Below are positions 10,199 through 19,193 of a DNA stretch of 64,000 nt, in pieces (the stretch's first letter is position 1; each line of letters begins with the position of its first letter). The notes beneath the pieces are model-generated. The model was not told the DNA's origin and did not search any database. It worked only from the letters and a program-made list of their open reading frames with translations. The stretch comes from Pirellulales bacterium (GTDB lineage: Bacteria; Planctomycetota; Planctomycetia; Pirellulales; JACPPG01), in assembly GCA_036499395.1 (NCBI GenBank), contig DASYDW010000063.1, forward strand, positions 416,817-480,816, read 5' to 3'. Position numbers and translations under genes: made by a program.

Positions 10199-11701
10199 AT
10201 GCGTTTCGAAGCATACGAGACCGGCACGTTTTACGACGAGATGTTCGACCACGGCGGCCAGCCCCGAGCAGGCGCCGCAATGCTCGTCCGAAAGATCGAG
10301 GCTCTCAGCCTCAACGAAATCAAGAAATGCCAGCAGGCGGCCGAACTGGCCCTGCTGAACATGGGCATCACCTTCAACGTCTACGGTCACGAGGCCGGCA
10401 CCGAAAAGGTGTGGCCCTTCGACATCGTGCCGCGCATCATCGAATCGCACGAATGGGAGCAAATCGAACGCGGCCTGCGCCAGCGCATCACGGCGATGAA
10501 CTTGTTCATCGACGACGTCTATCACGATCAAAAGATCGTCCGCGATCGCATCATCCCCGAAGAGCTACTGCACTCGGGCAAGTGCTACCTGTCTCCCTGC
10601 GCCGGACTGAATCCGCCGCGCGGGGTGTGGTGCCACATCTCGGGCATCGACCTGGTGCGCGACGCCGACGGACGCTTCTATGTCCTCGAAGACAACATGC
10701 GCTGCCCGTCGGGCGTGTCGTATGTGCTGGAAAACCGCGAAGTGATGAAGCGGACTTTTCCACAAGTGTTCGAGGGGCTGTGCGTGCGGCCGGTTGACGA
10801 TTATCCCGACCGCTTGCTCGAGACCTTGCAGTATGTCGCCCCGCCGGGAGTGCTGGAGCCGGTCGTGGTGCTGCTGACGCCGGGCGTCTACAACTCGGCC
10901 TACTTCGAACATTCGTTCCTGGCCCAGCAAATGGGGATCGAGCTGGTCACCGGCTCGGACCTGGTGGTCAGCGAAGGGTACGTCTACATGCGGACGACCA
11001 ATGGTCTGCGCCGCGTGGACGTGATTTATCGCCGCATCGACGACGATTTCCTCGACCCTCTCGAATTGCGTTCAGATTCACTGCTGGGCGTGCCCGGCTT
11101 GTTGGACGCCTATCGTAACGGACGCGTAGCTCTGGCCAACGCTCCCGGAACGGGCATCGCCGACGACAAGGCAGTCTACGCCTATGTGCCCGAGATCATT
11201 CGTTATTACCTCGGCGAGGACCCGCTGTTGTCGAATGTGCCGACGTTCGTCTGCTCGGACGAAAAGCACCGTCAACACGTGCTGTCGAATCTCGACAAGT
11301 TCGTCGTTAAAGAAGCGAACGGCTCGGGCGGCTACGGCATGTTGATGGGACCGATGGCTTCGAAGAGCGAGCGGGACAAGTTTCACGATCTCATCTCGCA
11401 CGATCCGCGCAAATACATCGCTCAGCCGATGCTGTCGATCAGTCGAGTACCGACGATCGTGGACGAATCGTTCGAGGGACGCCACGTCGATCTGCGTCCT
11501 TACATCTTGTACGGCAAGGAAATCTACGTGCTGCCGGGCGGTTTGACGCGGGTGGCGCTCGAGAAAGGTTCGATGGTCGTGAACAGCTCGCAAGGCGGCG
11601 GCAGCAAGGACACCTGGGTCCTGGGCGCCCGCGTCGAAGATAGCTTTACGATAAATGGAGAGCCAACCGTGGCCGCGCCGGTGGAGGCCACTTCATGCTG
11701 A
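10199..11701 (+). CDS. Circularly permuted ATP-grasp protein
   Basis: 500 residues, matching the circularly permuted ATP-grasp type 2 family (formerly DUF404/DUF407). Characteristic stretches are [20 protein letters not shown] near residue 75, [18 protein letters not shown] sequence, [18 protein letters not shown] near 165, and the nucleotide-binding region with [17 protein letters not shown] near 365. ATP-grasp enzymes activate carboxylates as acyl phosphates for ligation to an amine. This family nearly always pairs with an alpha-E protein and is proposed to make a small peptide or peptide tag; the product is not established. GGAGG lies 9 bases before the ATG. The stop overlaps the start of the alpha-E gene by 7 bases, which points to translational coupling. 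Confidence 0.92.
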   Translation: MRFEAYETGTFYDEMFDHGGQPRAGAAMLVRKIEALSLNEIKKCQQAAELALLNMGITFNVYGHEAGTEKVWPFDIVPRIIESHEWEQIERGLRQRITAMNLFIDDVYHDQKIVRDRIIPEELLHSGKCYLSPCAGLNPPRGVWCHISGIDLVRDADGRFYVLEDNMRCPSGVSYVLENREVMKRTFPQVFEGLCVRPVDDYPDRLLETLQYVAPPGVLEPVVVLLTPGVYNSAYFEHSFLAQQMGIELVTGSDLVVSEGYVYMRTTNGLRRVDVIYRRIDDDFLDPLELRSDSLLGVPGLLDAYRNGRVALANAPGTGIADDKAVYAYVPEIIRYYLGEDPLLSNVPTFVCSDEKHRQHVLSNLDKFVVKEANGSGGYGMLMGPMASKSERDKFHDLISHDPRKYIAQPMLSISRVPTIVDESFEGRHVDLRPYILYGKEIYVLPGGLTRVALEKGSMVVNSSQGGGSKDTWVLGARVEDSFTINGEPTVAAPVEATSC

Positions 11702-12678
11702 GCAGGGTTGCTGATTCGATCTTTTGGATGAACCGCTATATCGAGCGGGCTGAGAATGTCGCGCGTTTCATCGAGGTGAATTTGCACCTCACGCTCGGTC
11801 TGAACAACGGCTTCGGTAACCAGTGGGAGCCACTGGTGATCACGACCGGCGATCACGAGAATTTCATCGAGCGCTACGGCGTCGCCACGCAGAAAAACGT
11901 GATCGACTTCCTGACGTTCGACAAGGACAATCCCAACTCGATCGTCTCGTGCCTGCGCTCGGCACGTGAAAACGCCCGCAGCGTGCGCGAGATCATCTCG
12001 TCGGCGATGTGGCTGGAACTGAACAAGTTCTATTTGACGGTACGTGGCGCCTCGCACGGCTGGTCGATGACCCGCGCACACGACTTTTTCGACCAGATCA
12101 TCACCTCCAGCCACCTGCTGGCAGGCATTACCGACGCCACGATGTCGCACGGCGAGGCCTGGCATTTTGCCCGCATGGGCCTGTTGCTCGAACGCGCCGA
12201 CAAGACGTCGCGCATCTTGGACGTGAAATACTTCATCCTGCTGCCGGCCATCCGGGACGTGGGAACGCCACTCGACACGATCCAATGGGCGGCACTCTTG
12301 AAGTCGGCCAGCGCCCTGGAAATGTACCGCAAGAGCCGGGGCCGTATCACGCCCAGCTCGGTGGTCGACTTCTTGATTCTGGACCGGCACTTTCCGCGGT
12401 CGATCCGTTTCTGCTTGCTTGCCGCCGAAGATTCGTTGCACCGCATCACCGGCAGCGACCACGGCACGTTTGCCAACGCGGCCGAGCAGCGGTTGGGCCG
12501 GCTGCGCGCCGAGCTCGATTACACGCAGGTCAACGATATCATCAGCCAGGGCCTGCACGAGTATCTCGATCAGTTTCAGACCAAGCTGAACCTGGCCGGG
12601 GAAGGAATCTCGGAAACATTCTTCGCGCCGCGCCCGGTGGGCGCCCCCACGTTGGTGATGCAACGGCAGTATCAGTAG
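11695..12678 (+). CDS. Alpha-E domain-containing protein
   Basis: 327 residues, all-helical alpha-E domain (formerly DUF403). The start [29 protein letters not shown] and the internal [38 protein letters not shown] and [10 protein letters not shown] stretches are diagnostic. The family is the partner of circularly permuted ATP-grasp proteins and is thought to act with them in a peptide-forming or peptide-tagging system. A transglutaminase-like protease commonly completes the locus, but none follows here; the next gene is pgl after 134 bases. Its start codon overlaps the ATP-grasp stop. Biochemical role is unknown. Confidence 0.92.
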   Translation: MLSRVADSIFWMNRYIERAENVARFIEVNLHLTLGLNNGFGNQWEPLVITTGDHENFIERYGVATQKNVIDFLTFDKDNPNSIVSCLRSARENARSVREIISSAMWLELNKFYLTVRGASHGWSMTRAHDFFDQIITSSHLLAGITDATMSHGEAWHFARMGLLLERADKTSRILDVKYFILLPAIRDVGTPLDTIQWAALLKSASALEMYRKSRGRITPSSVVDFLILDRHFPRSIRFCLLAAEDSLHRITGSDHGTFANAAEQRLGRLRAELDYTQVNDIISQGLHEYLDQFQTKLNLAGEGISETFFAPRPVGAPTLVMQRQYQ

Positions 12679-12812
12679 AATTGCCGTTTGACGTCGATCG
12701 GTTTTCCATCGACGCCGACGCAGTTCCATGTCGCTCGCAGCGGCGGTCTCTGCCGTTTGGGTAGTGCTTCTTCGCTGCGAACCGGCGCGACAACAGCGCA
12801 AACAAGGACGTT

Positions 12813-13568
12813 ATGAAATCGGAAGTCATTGTCCTATCCGATGGCGACCAGCTCGCCGCCGCGGCTGCCCAGCGGATTGTGGACGCCGCCACGAGCGCGA
12901 TCGCCGCGCGCGGTCAATTCACACTCGCCCTGGCCGGCGGGCATACGCCGGAAAAAACGTATGGGCTGCTGACGCAGGCCCCGCTATTGGGCAAGATCGA
13001 CGGGACCAAGACGTGGCTCTTCTTCGGCGACGAGCGTTTCGTGCCGCTCGACGACCCGCGCAGCAATTACGCAATGGCGCAGCGCGTGCTATTGAAAGCG
13101 GCGCCCATCCCTGCGGATCACGTCTTCCCAGCGCCGGTCGAACAAAGCTCGCCCGCCGCCGCGGCCGCGGAATACGAGCGGCAATTGTCCGGTTTCTTCA
13201 AGCTGCCTGCAGGTTCGCCGCCGCCAATTCTTGACCTAATCTTGCTAGGGCTCGGGGATGACGGTCATACGGCTTCACTGTTCCCTGGTGCCCCCGCCTT
13301 ACAAGAAACCAGGTCCTGGGTCACGTCCAGCCCGCCCGGCGTATTGCCACCGCCGGTCGATCGCGTGACGTTTACGTTTCCGACGCTCAACGCAGCGCGC
13401 CAGGTATTGTTCTTGGTCGCTGGCGCCAATAAGGCCGAAGCCGTGCGCGATGTCATCGAGCGCCATGCGTCCGTCGCAACACGCCCCGCGGCGGGCGTGC
13501 ATCCCGAATATGGTACGCTTACCTGGCTCTTAGACACCGCAGCCGCGAAGCTGCTAGAAAACAAATAG
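12813..13568 (+). CDS. pgl: 6-phosphogluconolactonase (DevB/SOL type)
   Basis: Hydrolyses 6-phosphogluconolactone to 6-phosphogluconate, the second step of the oxidative pentose phosphate pathway, in the cytoplasm. 251 residues, the usual length. Family signatures are LALAGGHTPEKTYGLL (about 44-59), WLFFGDERFVPLDDPRSNY (about 68-86), and DLILLGLGDDGHTASLFPG with the catalytic His (about 140-158). An AAGGA lies 8 bases before the ATG. gnd follows 87 bases downstream on the same strand, so consecutive steps are encoded together. No zwf is visible in the window. Confidence 0.95.
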   Translation: MKSEVIVLSDGDQLAAAAAQRIVDAATSAIAARGQFTLALAGGHTPEKTYGLLTQAPLLGKIDGTKTWLFFGDERFVPLDDPRSNYAMAQRVLLKAAPIPADHVFPAPVEQSSPAAAAAEYERQLSGFFKLPAGSPPPILDLILLGLGDDGHTASLFPGAPALQETRSWVTSSPPGVLPPPVDRVTFTFPTLNAARQVLFLVAGANKAEAVRDVIERHASVATRPAAGVHPEYGTLTWLLDTAAAKLLENK

Positions 13569-13655
13569 GCGCCGCTATCGGCTACCCCTTCGCGACTAGC
13601 TACCAGCAACTGACCACCAACTACTGCCTTCTGCCCACTAAATAAGGAGATACCC

Positions 13656-14666
13656 ATGCAATTAGGAATGATTGGACTTGGCCGCATGGGGGCGAACATG
13701 GTCCGCCGGCTGATCAAAGGGGGGCATCAATGCGTCGTCTACGATCGCAATGCCGAAGCGGTGCAGGAGTTGGCGAAGGAAGGAGCTACCGGCGCGTCGT
13801 CGATTGAAGATTTCATTGCAAAACTGAAGGGACCGCGCGCCGTGTGGTTGATGGTGCCCGCCGCGGTCGTTGAAAGCTCGGTCAAGGATCTGGCCGGCCG
13901 ACTGGCGAAGGATGACATCCTGATCGACGGCGGTAACTCGTATTACATCGACGATATTCGCCGGGCCGCCGATCTCGCCCCCAAAGGCATTCACTACGTC
14001 GATGTGGGCACTTCGGGCGGCGTGTGGGGGCTCGAACGCGGCTACTGCATGATGATCGGCGGCGATGAAACGGCCGTGAAGCGGCTCGACCCCATCTTCA
14101 AAACGCTTGCTCCCGGCGTCGGCTCGATCGATCGTACGCCGGGCCGCGAAAAACTCGGCGGCAGCGCCGAGCAAGGCTATCTGCACTGCGGCCCATCGGG
14201 CGCCGGGCACTTCGTGAAGATGGTGCATAACGGCATCGAGTACGGCATCATGGCCGCCTACGCCGAAGGGCTGAACATTCTGAAGCATGCCAACGTCGGC
14301 AAACATACGCGCGAAATCGACGCCGAGACCACTCCGCTGCGCAACCCGGAACATTATCAGTTCGATTTGAATCTGGCCGACGTGGCCGAGGTGTGGCGTC
14401 GCGGCAGCGTGATCGCCTCGTGGCTATTGGACCTGACCGCTGCGGCACTGGCCAAGGATCCGCAACTGGATACCTTTACGGGCCGGGTCTCGGATTCTGG
14501 CGAAGGACGCTGGACGATCCTGGCCGCGATCGAAGAGGGCGCTCCGGCGCCGGTCCTGAGCACGGCCCTCTACCAACGCTTCACTTCCCGCGGCGAAGAA
14601 GAATTCGCCGACAAACTACTCTCGGCGATGCGCTTCGAATTCGGCGGGCACATCGAGAAGAAATAA
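13656..14666 (+). CDS. gnd: 6-phosphogluconate dehydrogenase, decarboxylating (short GndA type)
   Basis: Oxidises 6-phosphogluconate to ribulose 5-phosphate and CO2 with reduction of NAD(P)+. 336 residues, matching the short single-helical-core class rather than the ~470-residue classical form; this class is often NAD+-preferring. The N-terminal Rossmann motif is [16 protein letters not shown]. The acidic or neutral residue after the second strand (VVYDRNAEA) suggests NAD+ rather than NADP+, which is inference. Substrate and catalytic elements are [31 protein letters not shown] and [20 protein letters not shown] (Lys and Glu). AAGGAG precedes the ATG. It forms a likely operon with pgl. Confidence 0.95.
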   Translation: MQLGMIGLGRMGANMVRRLIKGGHQCVVYDRNAEAVQELAKEGATGASSIEDFIAKLKGPRAVWLMVPAAVVESSVKDLAGRLAKDDILIDGGNSYYIDDIRRAADLAPKGIHYVDVGTSGGVWGLERGYCMMIGGDETAVKRLDPIFKTLAPGVGSIDRTPGREKLGGSAEQGYLHCGPSGAGHFVKMVHNGIEYGIMAAYAEGLNILKHANVGKHTREIDAETTPLRNPEHYQFDLNLADVAEVWRRGSVIASWLLDLTAAALAKDPQLDTFTGRVSDSGEGRWTILAAIEEGAPAPVLSTALYQRFTSRGEEEFADKLLSAMRFEFGGHIEKK

Positions 14667-14697
14667 TCGATCGCCTGCTCTGCAGCCTTATAGACCT

Positions 14698-14934
14698 GCC
14701 ACCGAGGGCACCGAGATCAAAGAGGATATTCCCATTCGTTTAATTCGCGGTTGAATTCCTTCTTCTGTAAGCCACGAAACGCACAAACCACGAATGACAC
14801 GAGTCGCACGAATAAGAAATCTGTGGTAAGCAGCATCAACTGCTGACTTCTGGAAAATCTCTGTGGCCTCGGTGTGCTCCGTGGCTAATCTTCTTTATTC
14901 AGATTTGCCACAGAGGACACCGAGATCACTGAGG
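14698..14934. repeat. Degenerate inverted/direct repeat cluster
   Basis: Three related copies of about 28 bases lie in a 340-base gene-free spacer: a plus copy at 14698-14725, a reverse-complement copy at about 14860-14887 and a plus copy at about 14907-14934. All resemble GCCACAGAGGACACCGAGAT and its continuation. The last two face each other about 20 bases apart and can form an imperfect hairpin. Between them and the first copy, 14765-14826 holds a run of CCACGAA/CACGAAT/CACGAGT words. The pattern resembles dispersed intergenic repeats of planctomycete genomes; function unknown. The rest of 14667-15010 holds no gene. Confidence 0.6.
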
Positions 14935-15010
14935 GTTGGGCAGGGTGGTGGCTGCTGTCGCACTGCTTCGACGAATTCTGTCACATCCTCCTCTAGCTAC
15001 CGGCTACCGA

Positions 15011-15916
15011 CTACTTCCCCGCATCTTCCTGGAACCGAAACGGCTCGCCCCCGAATAGGTCACTGCTCGCGATCGTCGGGCACCACGAACGTTCGACGTG
15101 CTCGACCATCAGATCGTTGCCGCGGAAGTGGTTCACAAACGGCCGCATCCGCGAGTTGTACATCGTGTCGGTCAGGTCGCGGACCAGCATCACATTCTTG
15201 CCAAGTTGCACCATCTGACGGATGGCAAACGACCGCCCGAGCACGCACATGTTCAGATGCACGCCGCAAATCAGGATGTTGTCGATGCCGCGCTTCTGGA
15301 GCAGGTTATAAACCTCCTGGCCATCGTCGCTGATGGCGTCGGCCGGCTCGATATCGATCAGGCTGATCTCGCGCTTCCAAGGGGAGTGGATTTCGCAGGT
15401 GGGCGTACAATCGCAGCCCATGTCCGAATCATCGATCGGCAACTCTGCTTCACGGCGCGGGTCGGGCCAGCACCACTTTGTTCCCCACCGCGTCGCCTGG
15501 GAAAGGGGTTGGGGCGCCTTCGCCGCGGGGGCATCCAGCGCGCGCTTGCGCTGCGGTGTGTCCTTATAAAAGTCGACGCACGTGCTGGGGCAGTGAATGA
15601 CAAAGACACCCCGATCTCGCGCGGCATGCGCAAACTTATTGACGGATGGCGCCAATTCCGTCACCCGCCGCGCGGCGCCGCGGCACCAATGGTCGTCCCA
15701 CATGTCGCAGATGATGAGGGCCGTTTTTTGCGGATCCCAGGTGACCGCCTTCTCGGTCGCGACGGGCTGGCTTTTTCCTGACGTGTCTTTGCTGACCGTA
15801 CGGCTGCGAGCATGCAATTCGAGCGATTCGCCCCGATCGGCCGCGCCAAGATACGCCGTGCCGAGCAGCACACTGGTAATCATCGTCAGCAGAGTATTCC
15901 TTGCGCGGCAGTTCAT
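15011..15916 (-). CDS. Isochorismatase-like cysteine hydrolase, predicted exported
   Basis: 301 residues. An N-terminal hydrophobic segment (TLLTMITSVLLGTAYLGAA) suggests a signal peptide, so the enzyme probably acts outside the cytoplasm. The core is an isochorismatase/nicotinamidase fold: catalytic Asp in ALIICDMWDDHW (near 71) and nucleophile Cys in ICGVHLNMCVLGR (about 235). The order Asp-Lys-Cys is expected, but the Lys was not assigned with confidence. A Cys-rich insertion (MGCDCTPTCEIHS, about 190) is unusual and could bind metal or form disulfides. The start at 15916 is supported by GAAGG about 9 bases upstream; the frame stays open for 177 codons beyond it without protein-like sequence. 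Substrate unknown. Confidence 0.88.
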   Translation of the reverse strand: MNCRARNTLLTMITSVLLGTAYLGAADRGESLELHARSRTVSKDTSGKSQPVATEKAVTWDPQKTALIICDMWDDHWCRGAARRVTELAPSVNKFAHAARDRGVFVIHCPSTCVDFYKDTPQRKRALDAPAAKAPQPLSQATRWGTKWCWPDPRREAELPIDDSDMGCDCTPTCEIHSPWKREISLIDIEPADAISDDGQEVYNLLQKRGIDNILICGVHLNMCVLGRSFAIRQMVQLGKNVMLVRDLTDTMYNSRMRPFVNHFRGNDLMVEHVERSWCPTIASSDLFGGEPFRFQEDAGK

Positions 15917-16104
15917 GCGTGAAACCTTCAAAGACTCGGTACTCGGACGGAAAATCGGCATCACGATCAACGCGATTCTTCGACTGGTGCGGTCACGTGA
16001 ATCCGCCCTCAGATTCGCCGCCCCCGTTCGGCCTGTCAACTGAACGGCGACCGACCCGGGACCGCCTGCTCGAAAGGGTTGTCGACCGTGGTACGTCGAA
16101 AAAC

Positions 16105-16132
16105 TTGTGACCGGCGCGGGTCGTGTTAGACT
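16105..16132 (+). promoter_or_regulatory. Possible sigma-70-type promoter for the DUF1549/DUF1553 gene
   Basis: TTGTGA at 16105-16110 and TAGACT at 16127-16132, 16 bases apart, would start transcription near 16140, about 85 bases before the ATG at 16224. Judged by eye only. Confidence 0.35.
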
Positions 16133-16223
16133 GGGACGCAGGCTTCTAACGACCAGTCCTGCACTCCCACCTGCCGGCACGCTCTGCCTGCCTTGAGCCG
16201 GCTTCGACCTGCGATAATTCTGC

Positions 16224-19181
16224 ATGATTGCCTGCATTACTGATGTCCGGCGTGGCGCCTGCATTCTCGCCCTCGTGTGGACCTGCTCGCACGCGGCGGT
16301 AAGTGTGGCGGCCGACGATGCGACGATCAAATTCAATCGCGATATCCGGCCGATCCTGGCCGAGAACTGTTTCACTTGCCACGGACCTGACAAGAACAAG
16401 CGCGAAGCTGACCTGCGTCTCGACACGCAGGCCGGTGCAATGGCCACGATCGGCGATCATCACCCGATCGTGCCGGGCAAGCCCGAAGAAAGCGAACTGA
16501 TTGCGCGTGTCACGACCGACGACGAATCGCTGCGCATGCCCCCGCCGGCAACCGGCAAGCAACTCACGGCGCGACAAATCGAGCTGCTGCGGGCGTGGAT
16601 CGCCGCGGGCGCCCCCTGGCAAGAGCATTGGTCGTACACACCGATCGAACGGCCGAAACTTTCGACCAACTCAAACGCCACCCATCCGATCGATGCGTTT
16701 CTCGCGTCGCGGCAGATCGAGGCGGGACTTTCGCCGGCTGCCGAAGCGGATCGCGTGACCTTGGCCCGGCGCTTGTCGTTCGATCTCGTCGGGCTACCGC
16801 CGGCGCCCGAAACGGTCGACGCGTTTGTGCATGACGAGCGCGAAGATGCCTACGAGCGATACGTCGATTCGCTGCTGGCGTCGCCGCACTATGGCGAGCG
16901 GATGGCCATGTACTGGCTCGACCTGGTGCGCTACGCCGACACCACCGGTATTCACGGCGATAATCATCGTGATGTTGCCCCGTACAGGGATTACGTGATC
17001 GGCGCATTCAACGCCAACATGCCGCTCGATCGGTTCATCGTCGAACAATTGGCCGGCGACCTGTTTCCGACGCCGACACTGGCTCAAAAGGTCGCGTCGG
17101 GCTACAACCGGATGAACATGACGACGACTGAAGGGGGCGCGCAGGCGAAAGAGTATATCGCCAAGTACGCCGCGGATCGGGTGCGTAACGCCTCGACGGT
17201 CTACCTCGGTGCGACGCTCGGATGCGCCGAATGCCACGATCACAAGTACGATCCCTTTACGACGAAGGACTTCTACAGCTTCGCGGCATTCTTCGCCGAC
17301 GTGCAAGAGCAGCCGGTGGCGCTACCCGGCCCGGCGTTTCCTGTGCCCAGTTCGGATCAAGAGAAAAAGCTGGCCGAACTTGATGCAGCGCTACTAAAAG
17401 TGCGTGCCACACTCGATACGCAGACGCCCGAGTTGGACGCCGCGCAAGTCGCCTGGGAAGCGATAGCCCGCGAGCGATTAACAAATCCGCCGCAGCTCGC
17501 AACCTGGCAAGCGGTCGGGCCGTTCAAGGCCGACAGCTTCGAAGCGGCGTTTGATACGGCTTATGGTCCGGAAAAGGACATCGATCTAACGGCCACGTTC
17601 ACGGATGCGCAGCTCGCTTGGTTGCCACATGCGGACTGGGCCGATGGCGCCGCGCACGAGTTACCCGCCGAGCGCGGAGCCATGTATCTGTACCGCACGA
17701 TCGAATCGCCACGCGCCACGCCGCTCGTGATTTCGCTGGGCAGCGATGATGGGCTGCGAGTTTGGCACGATGGCAAGGAGGTGCATACGCAGCGCAAGAA
17801 GCGACCCGTCAAGCCGGACGAGGATCAGGTCACGCTGCAACTGCACCCGGGCACGAATCAGTTGCTATTAAAAGTGGTAAATGCCGAGGCCGGCGCCGGT
17901 TTTTATTTCCGCGTCGTCGAGGCCGATGTGCCAGCAGCGATGGCACCGCTGGTCGTGAAGCCCGCCTTAGAGCGTAACGAAGAAGGACGCAATGCAATCG
18001 CCAAATTCCATCGGGGCGTGGCTACGCTCTTAAATCCCGCGCGCGATCAACTGGCGGCGCTGGAAAAAGAGCGCAAAGAAGTCGACGCCGGCGTGCTGCG
18101 AACCCTGGTGGCAATGGCCGGCGAGCCGCGCATGACCCGTGTGCTGCCGCGCGGCAATTGGTTGAACGAATCGGGCGAGGTGGTCACACCAACCACGCCA
18201 GGTTTTCTGAAGCCGATCGCGGTCGAAGGACGCCGCCCCTCGCGGCTCGACCTGGCGCAGTGGATGGTGTCGCGCGATAACCCGCTCGTCGCACGGGTCT
18301 TCGTGAATCGGCTGTGGAAGCTGGCCTTCGGTCGTGGTCTGACAGCACCGCTCGACGATTTAGGAGCCCAGGGTTCGTGGCCCGTACACCTGGAGCTGAT
18401 CGATTGGCTGGCCGCCGAACTCATCGACAGCGGCTGGGATATAAAGCATGTACTTCGGCTGATCGTCAGTTCCCATGCGTATCGGCGCAGCTCGCATACT
18501 TCGCCCGAGGCATTGCATGTCGACCCCTACAATCTATTGGTGGCGCGACAGGGTCGATTCCGACTCGAAGCGGAAATGGTGCGCGACAATGCGTTGGCCG
18601 TCAGCGGGTTATTGGTCCCCACGATCGGCGGGCGCAGCGTGAAGCCCTATCAGCCGCGCGGCTATTGGGCCCATTTGAATTTTCCAGTGCGCGAATACGA
18701 AGCCGACCATGGTCCGGATCTGTATCGCCGGGGGCTGTACACCTACTGGTGCCGCACGTTCCTGCACCCCAGCCTGCTGGCGTTTGATGCGCCCACGCGA
18801 GAGGAATGCACGGCTGAGAGAAATCGTTCGAACACGCCGACGCAGGCGCTCGTTTTACTAAACGACCCGATCTACGTCGAGGCGGCCCGCGTCTTCGCTG
18901 AGCATATTTTGCGACAGACGACGTTGCCGACAAACGATCGCATCAATTGGGCATTTCATCACGCCGTGTCACGTCCGGCGACGAACGACGAGTTGCAAAT
19001 TCTCAACACGCTCTTGGAAAAGCATCGGCAGTACTATGCCGGCAATGCCGACGAGGCGCGCAAACTGGTGGCGGTGGGAGAAACCCCGGTTCCGGCGGAC
19101 CTCGATCCGACCGAGCTGGCAGCCTGGACGTCGGTCGCGCGCACGATTCTCAATTTGCACGAAACGATTTCGCGGTATTAA
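16224..19181 (+). CDS. DUF1549/DUF1553 cytochrome c-type protein
   Basis: 985 residues, predicted exported. A signal peptide (to about residue 30, ending SVAADD) is followed by a Planctomycete-type haem-c domain with CFTCH (Cys49, Cys52, His53) in ILAENCFTCHGPDKNKREADLRLD, then DUF1549 (RLSFDLVGLPPAPETVDAFV; LDLVRYADTTGIHGDN) with a second CxxCH in GCAECHDHKYDPFTTKDFYSF. A beta-sandwich-like insertion lies around 410-570, and DUF1553 (PSRLDLAQWMVSRDNPLVARVFVNRLW; NRSNTPTQALVLLNDP) completes it. These proteins are presumed periplasmic electron-transfer or polymer-processing components; no biochemical role is established. A DUF1501 gene follows after 12 bases, the classical two-gene arrangement. 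Confidence 0.93.
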   Translation: MIACITDVRRGACILALVWTCSHAAVSVAADDATIKFNRDIRPILAENCFTCHGPDKNKREADLRLDTQAGAMATIGDHHPIVPGKPEESELIARVTTDDESLRMPPPATGKQLTARQIELLRAWIAAGAPWQEHWSYTPIERPKLSTNSNATHPIDAFLASRQIEAGLSPAAEADRVTLARRLSFDLVGLPPAPETVDAFVHDEREDAYERYVDSLLASPHYGERMAMYWLDLVRYADTTGIHGDNHRDVAPYRDYVIGAFNANMPLDRFIVEQLAGDLFPTPTLAQKVASGYNRMNMTTTEGGAQAKEYIAKYAADRVRNASTVYLGATLGCAECHDHKYDPFTTKDFYSFAAFFADVQEQPVALPGPAFPVPSSDQEKKLAELDAALLKVRATLDTQTPELDAAQVAWEAIARERLTNPPQLATWQAVGPFKADSFEAAFDTAYGPEKDIDLTATFTDAQLAWLPHADWADGAAHELPAERGAMYLYRTIESPRATPLVISLGSDDGLRVWHDGKEVHTQRKKRPVKPDEDQVTLQLHPGTNQLLLKVVNAEAGAGFYFRVVEADVPAAMAPLVVKPALERNEEGRNAIAKFHRGVATLLNPARDQLAALEKERKEVDAGVLRTLVAMAGEPRMTRVLPRGNWLNESGEVVTPTTPGFLKPIAVEGRRPSRLDLAQWMVSRDNPLVARVFVNRLWKLAFGRGLTAPLDDLGAQGSWPVHLELIDWLAAELIDSGWDIKHVLRLIVSSHAYRRSSHTSPEALHVDPYNLLVARQGRFRLEAEMVRDNALAVSGLLVPTIGGRSVKPYQPRGYWAHLNFPVREYEADHGPDLYRRGLYTYWCRTFLHPSLLAFDAPTREECTAERNRSNTPTQALVLLNDPIYVEAARVFAEHILRQTTLPTNDRINWAFHHAVSRPATNDELQILNTLLEKHRQYYAGNADEARKLVAVGETPVPADLDPTELAAWTSVARTILNLHETISRY

Positions 19182-19193
19182 GCGATCAAGACC

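Noticed and set aside
10490..10570. A transglutaminase or second enzyme hidden in other frames of the ATP-grasp gene
   Set aside because: All alternative frames are low-complexity Arg/Ala/Pro shadows without catalytic motifs.
12692..12714. A hairpin (CGTCGAT, 9-base loop, ATCGACG) as terminator of the alpha-E gene
   Set aside because: The stem is real but no T-run follows it, and the T-run in the loop is not in the position required for intrinsic termination.
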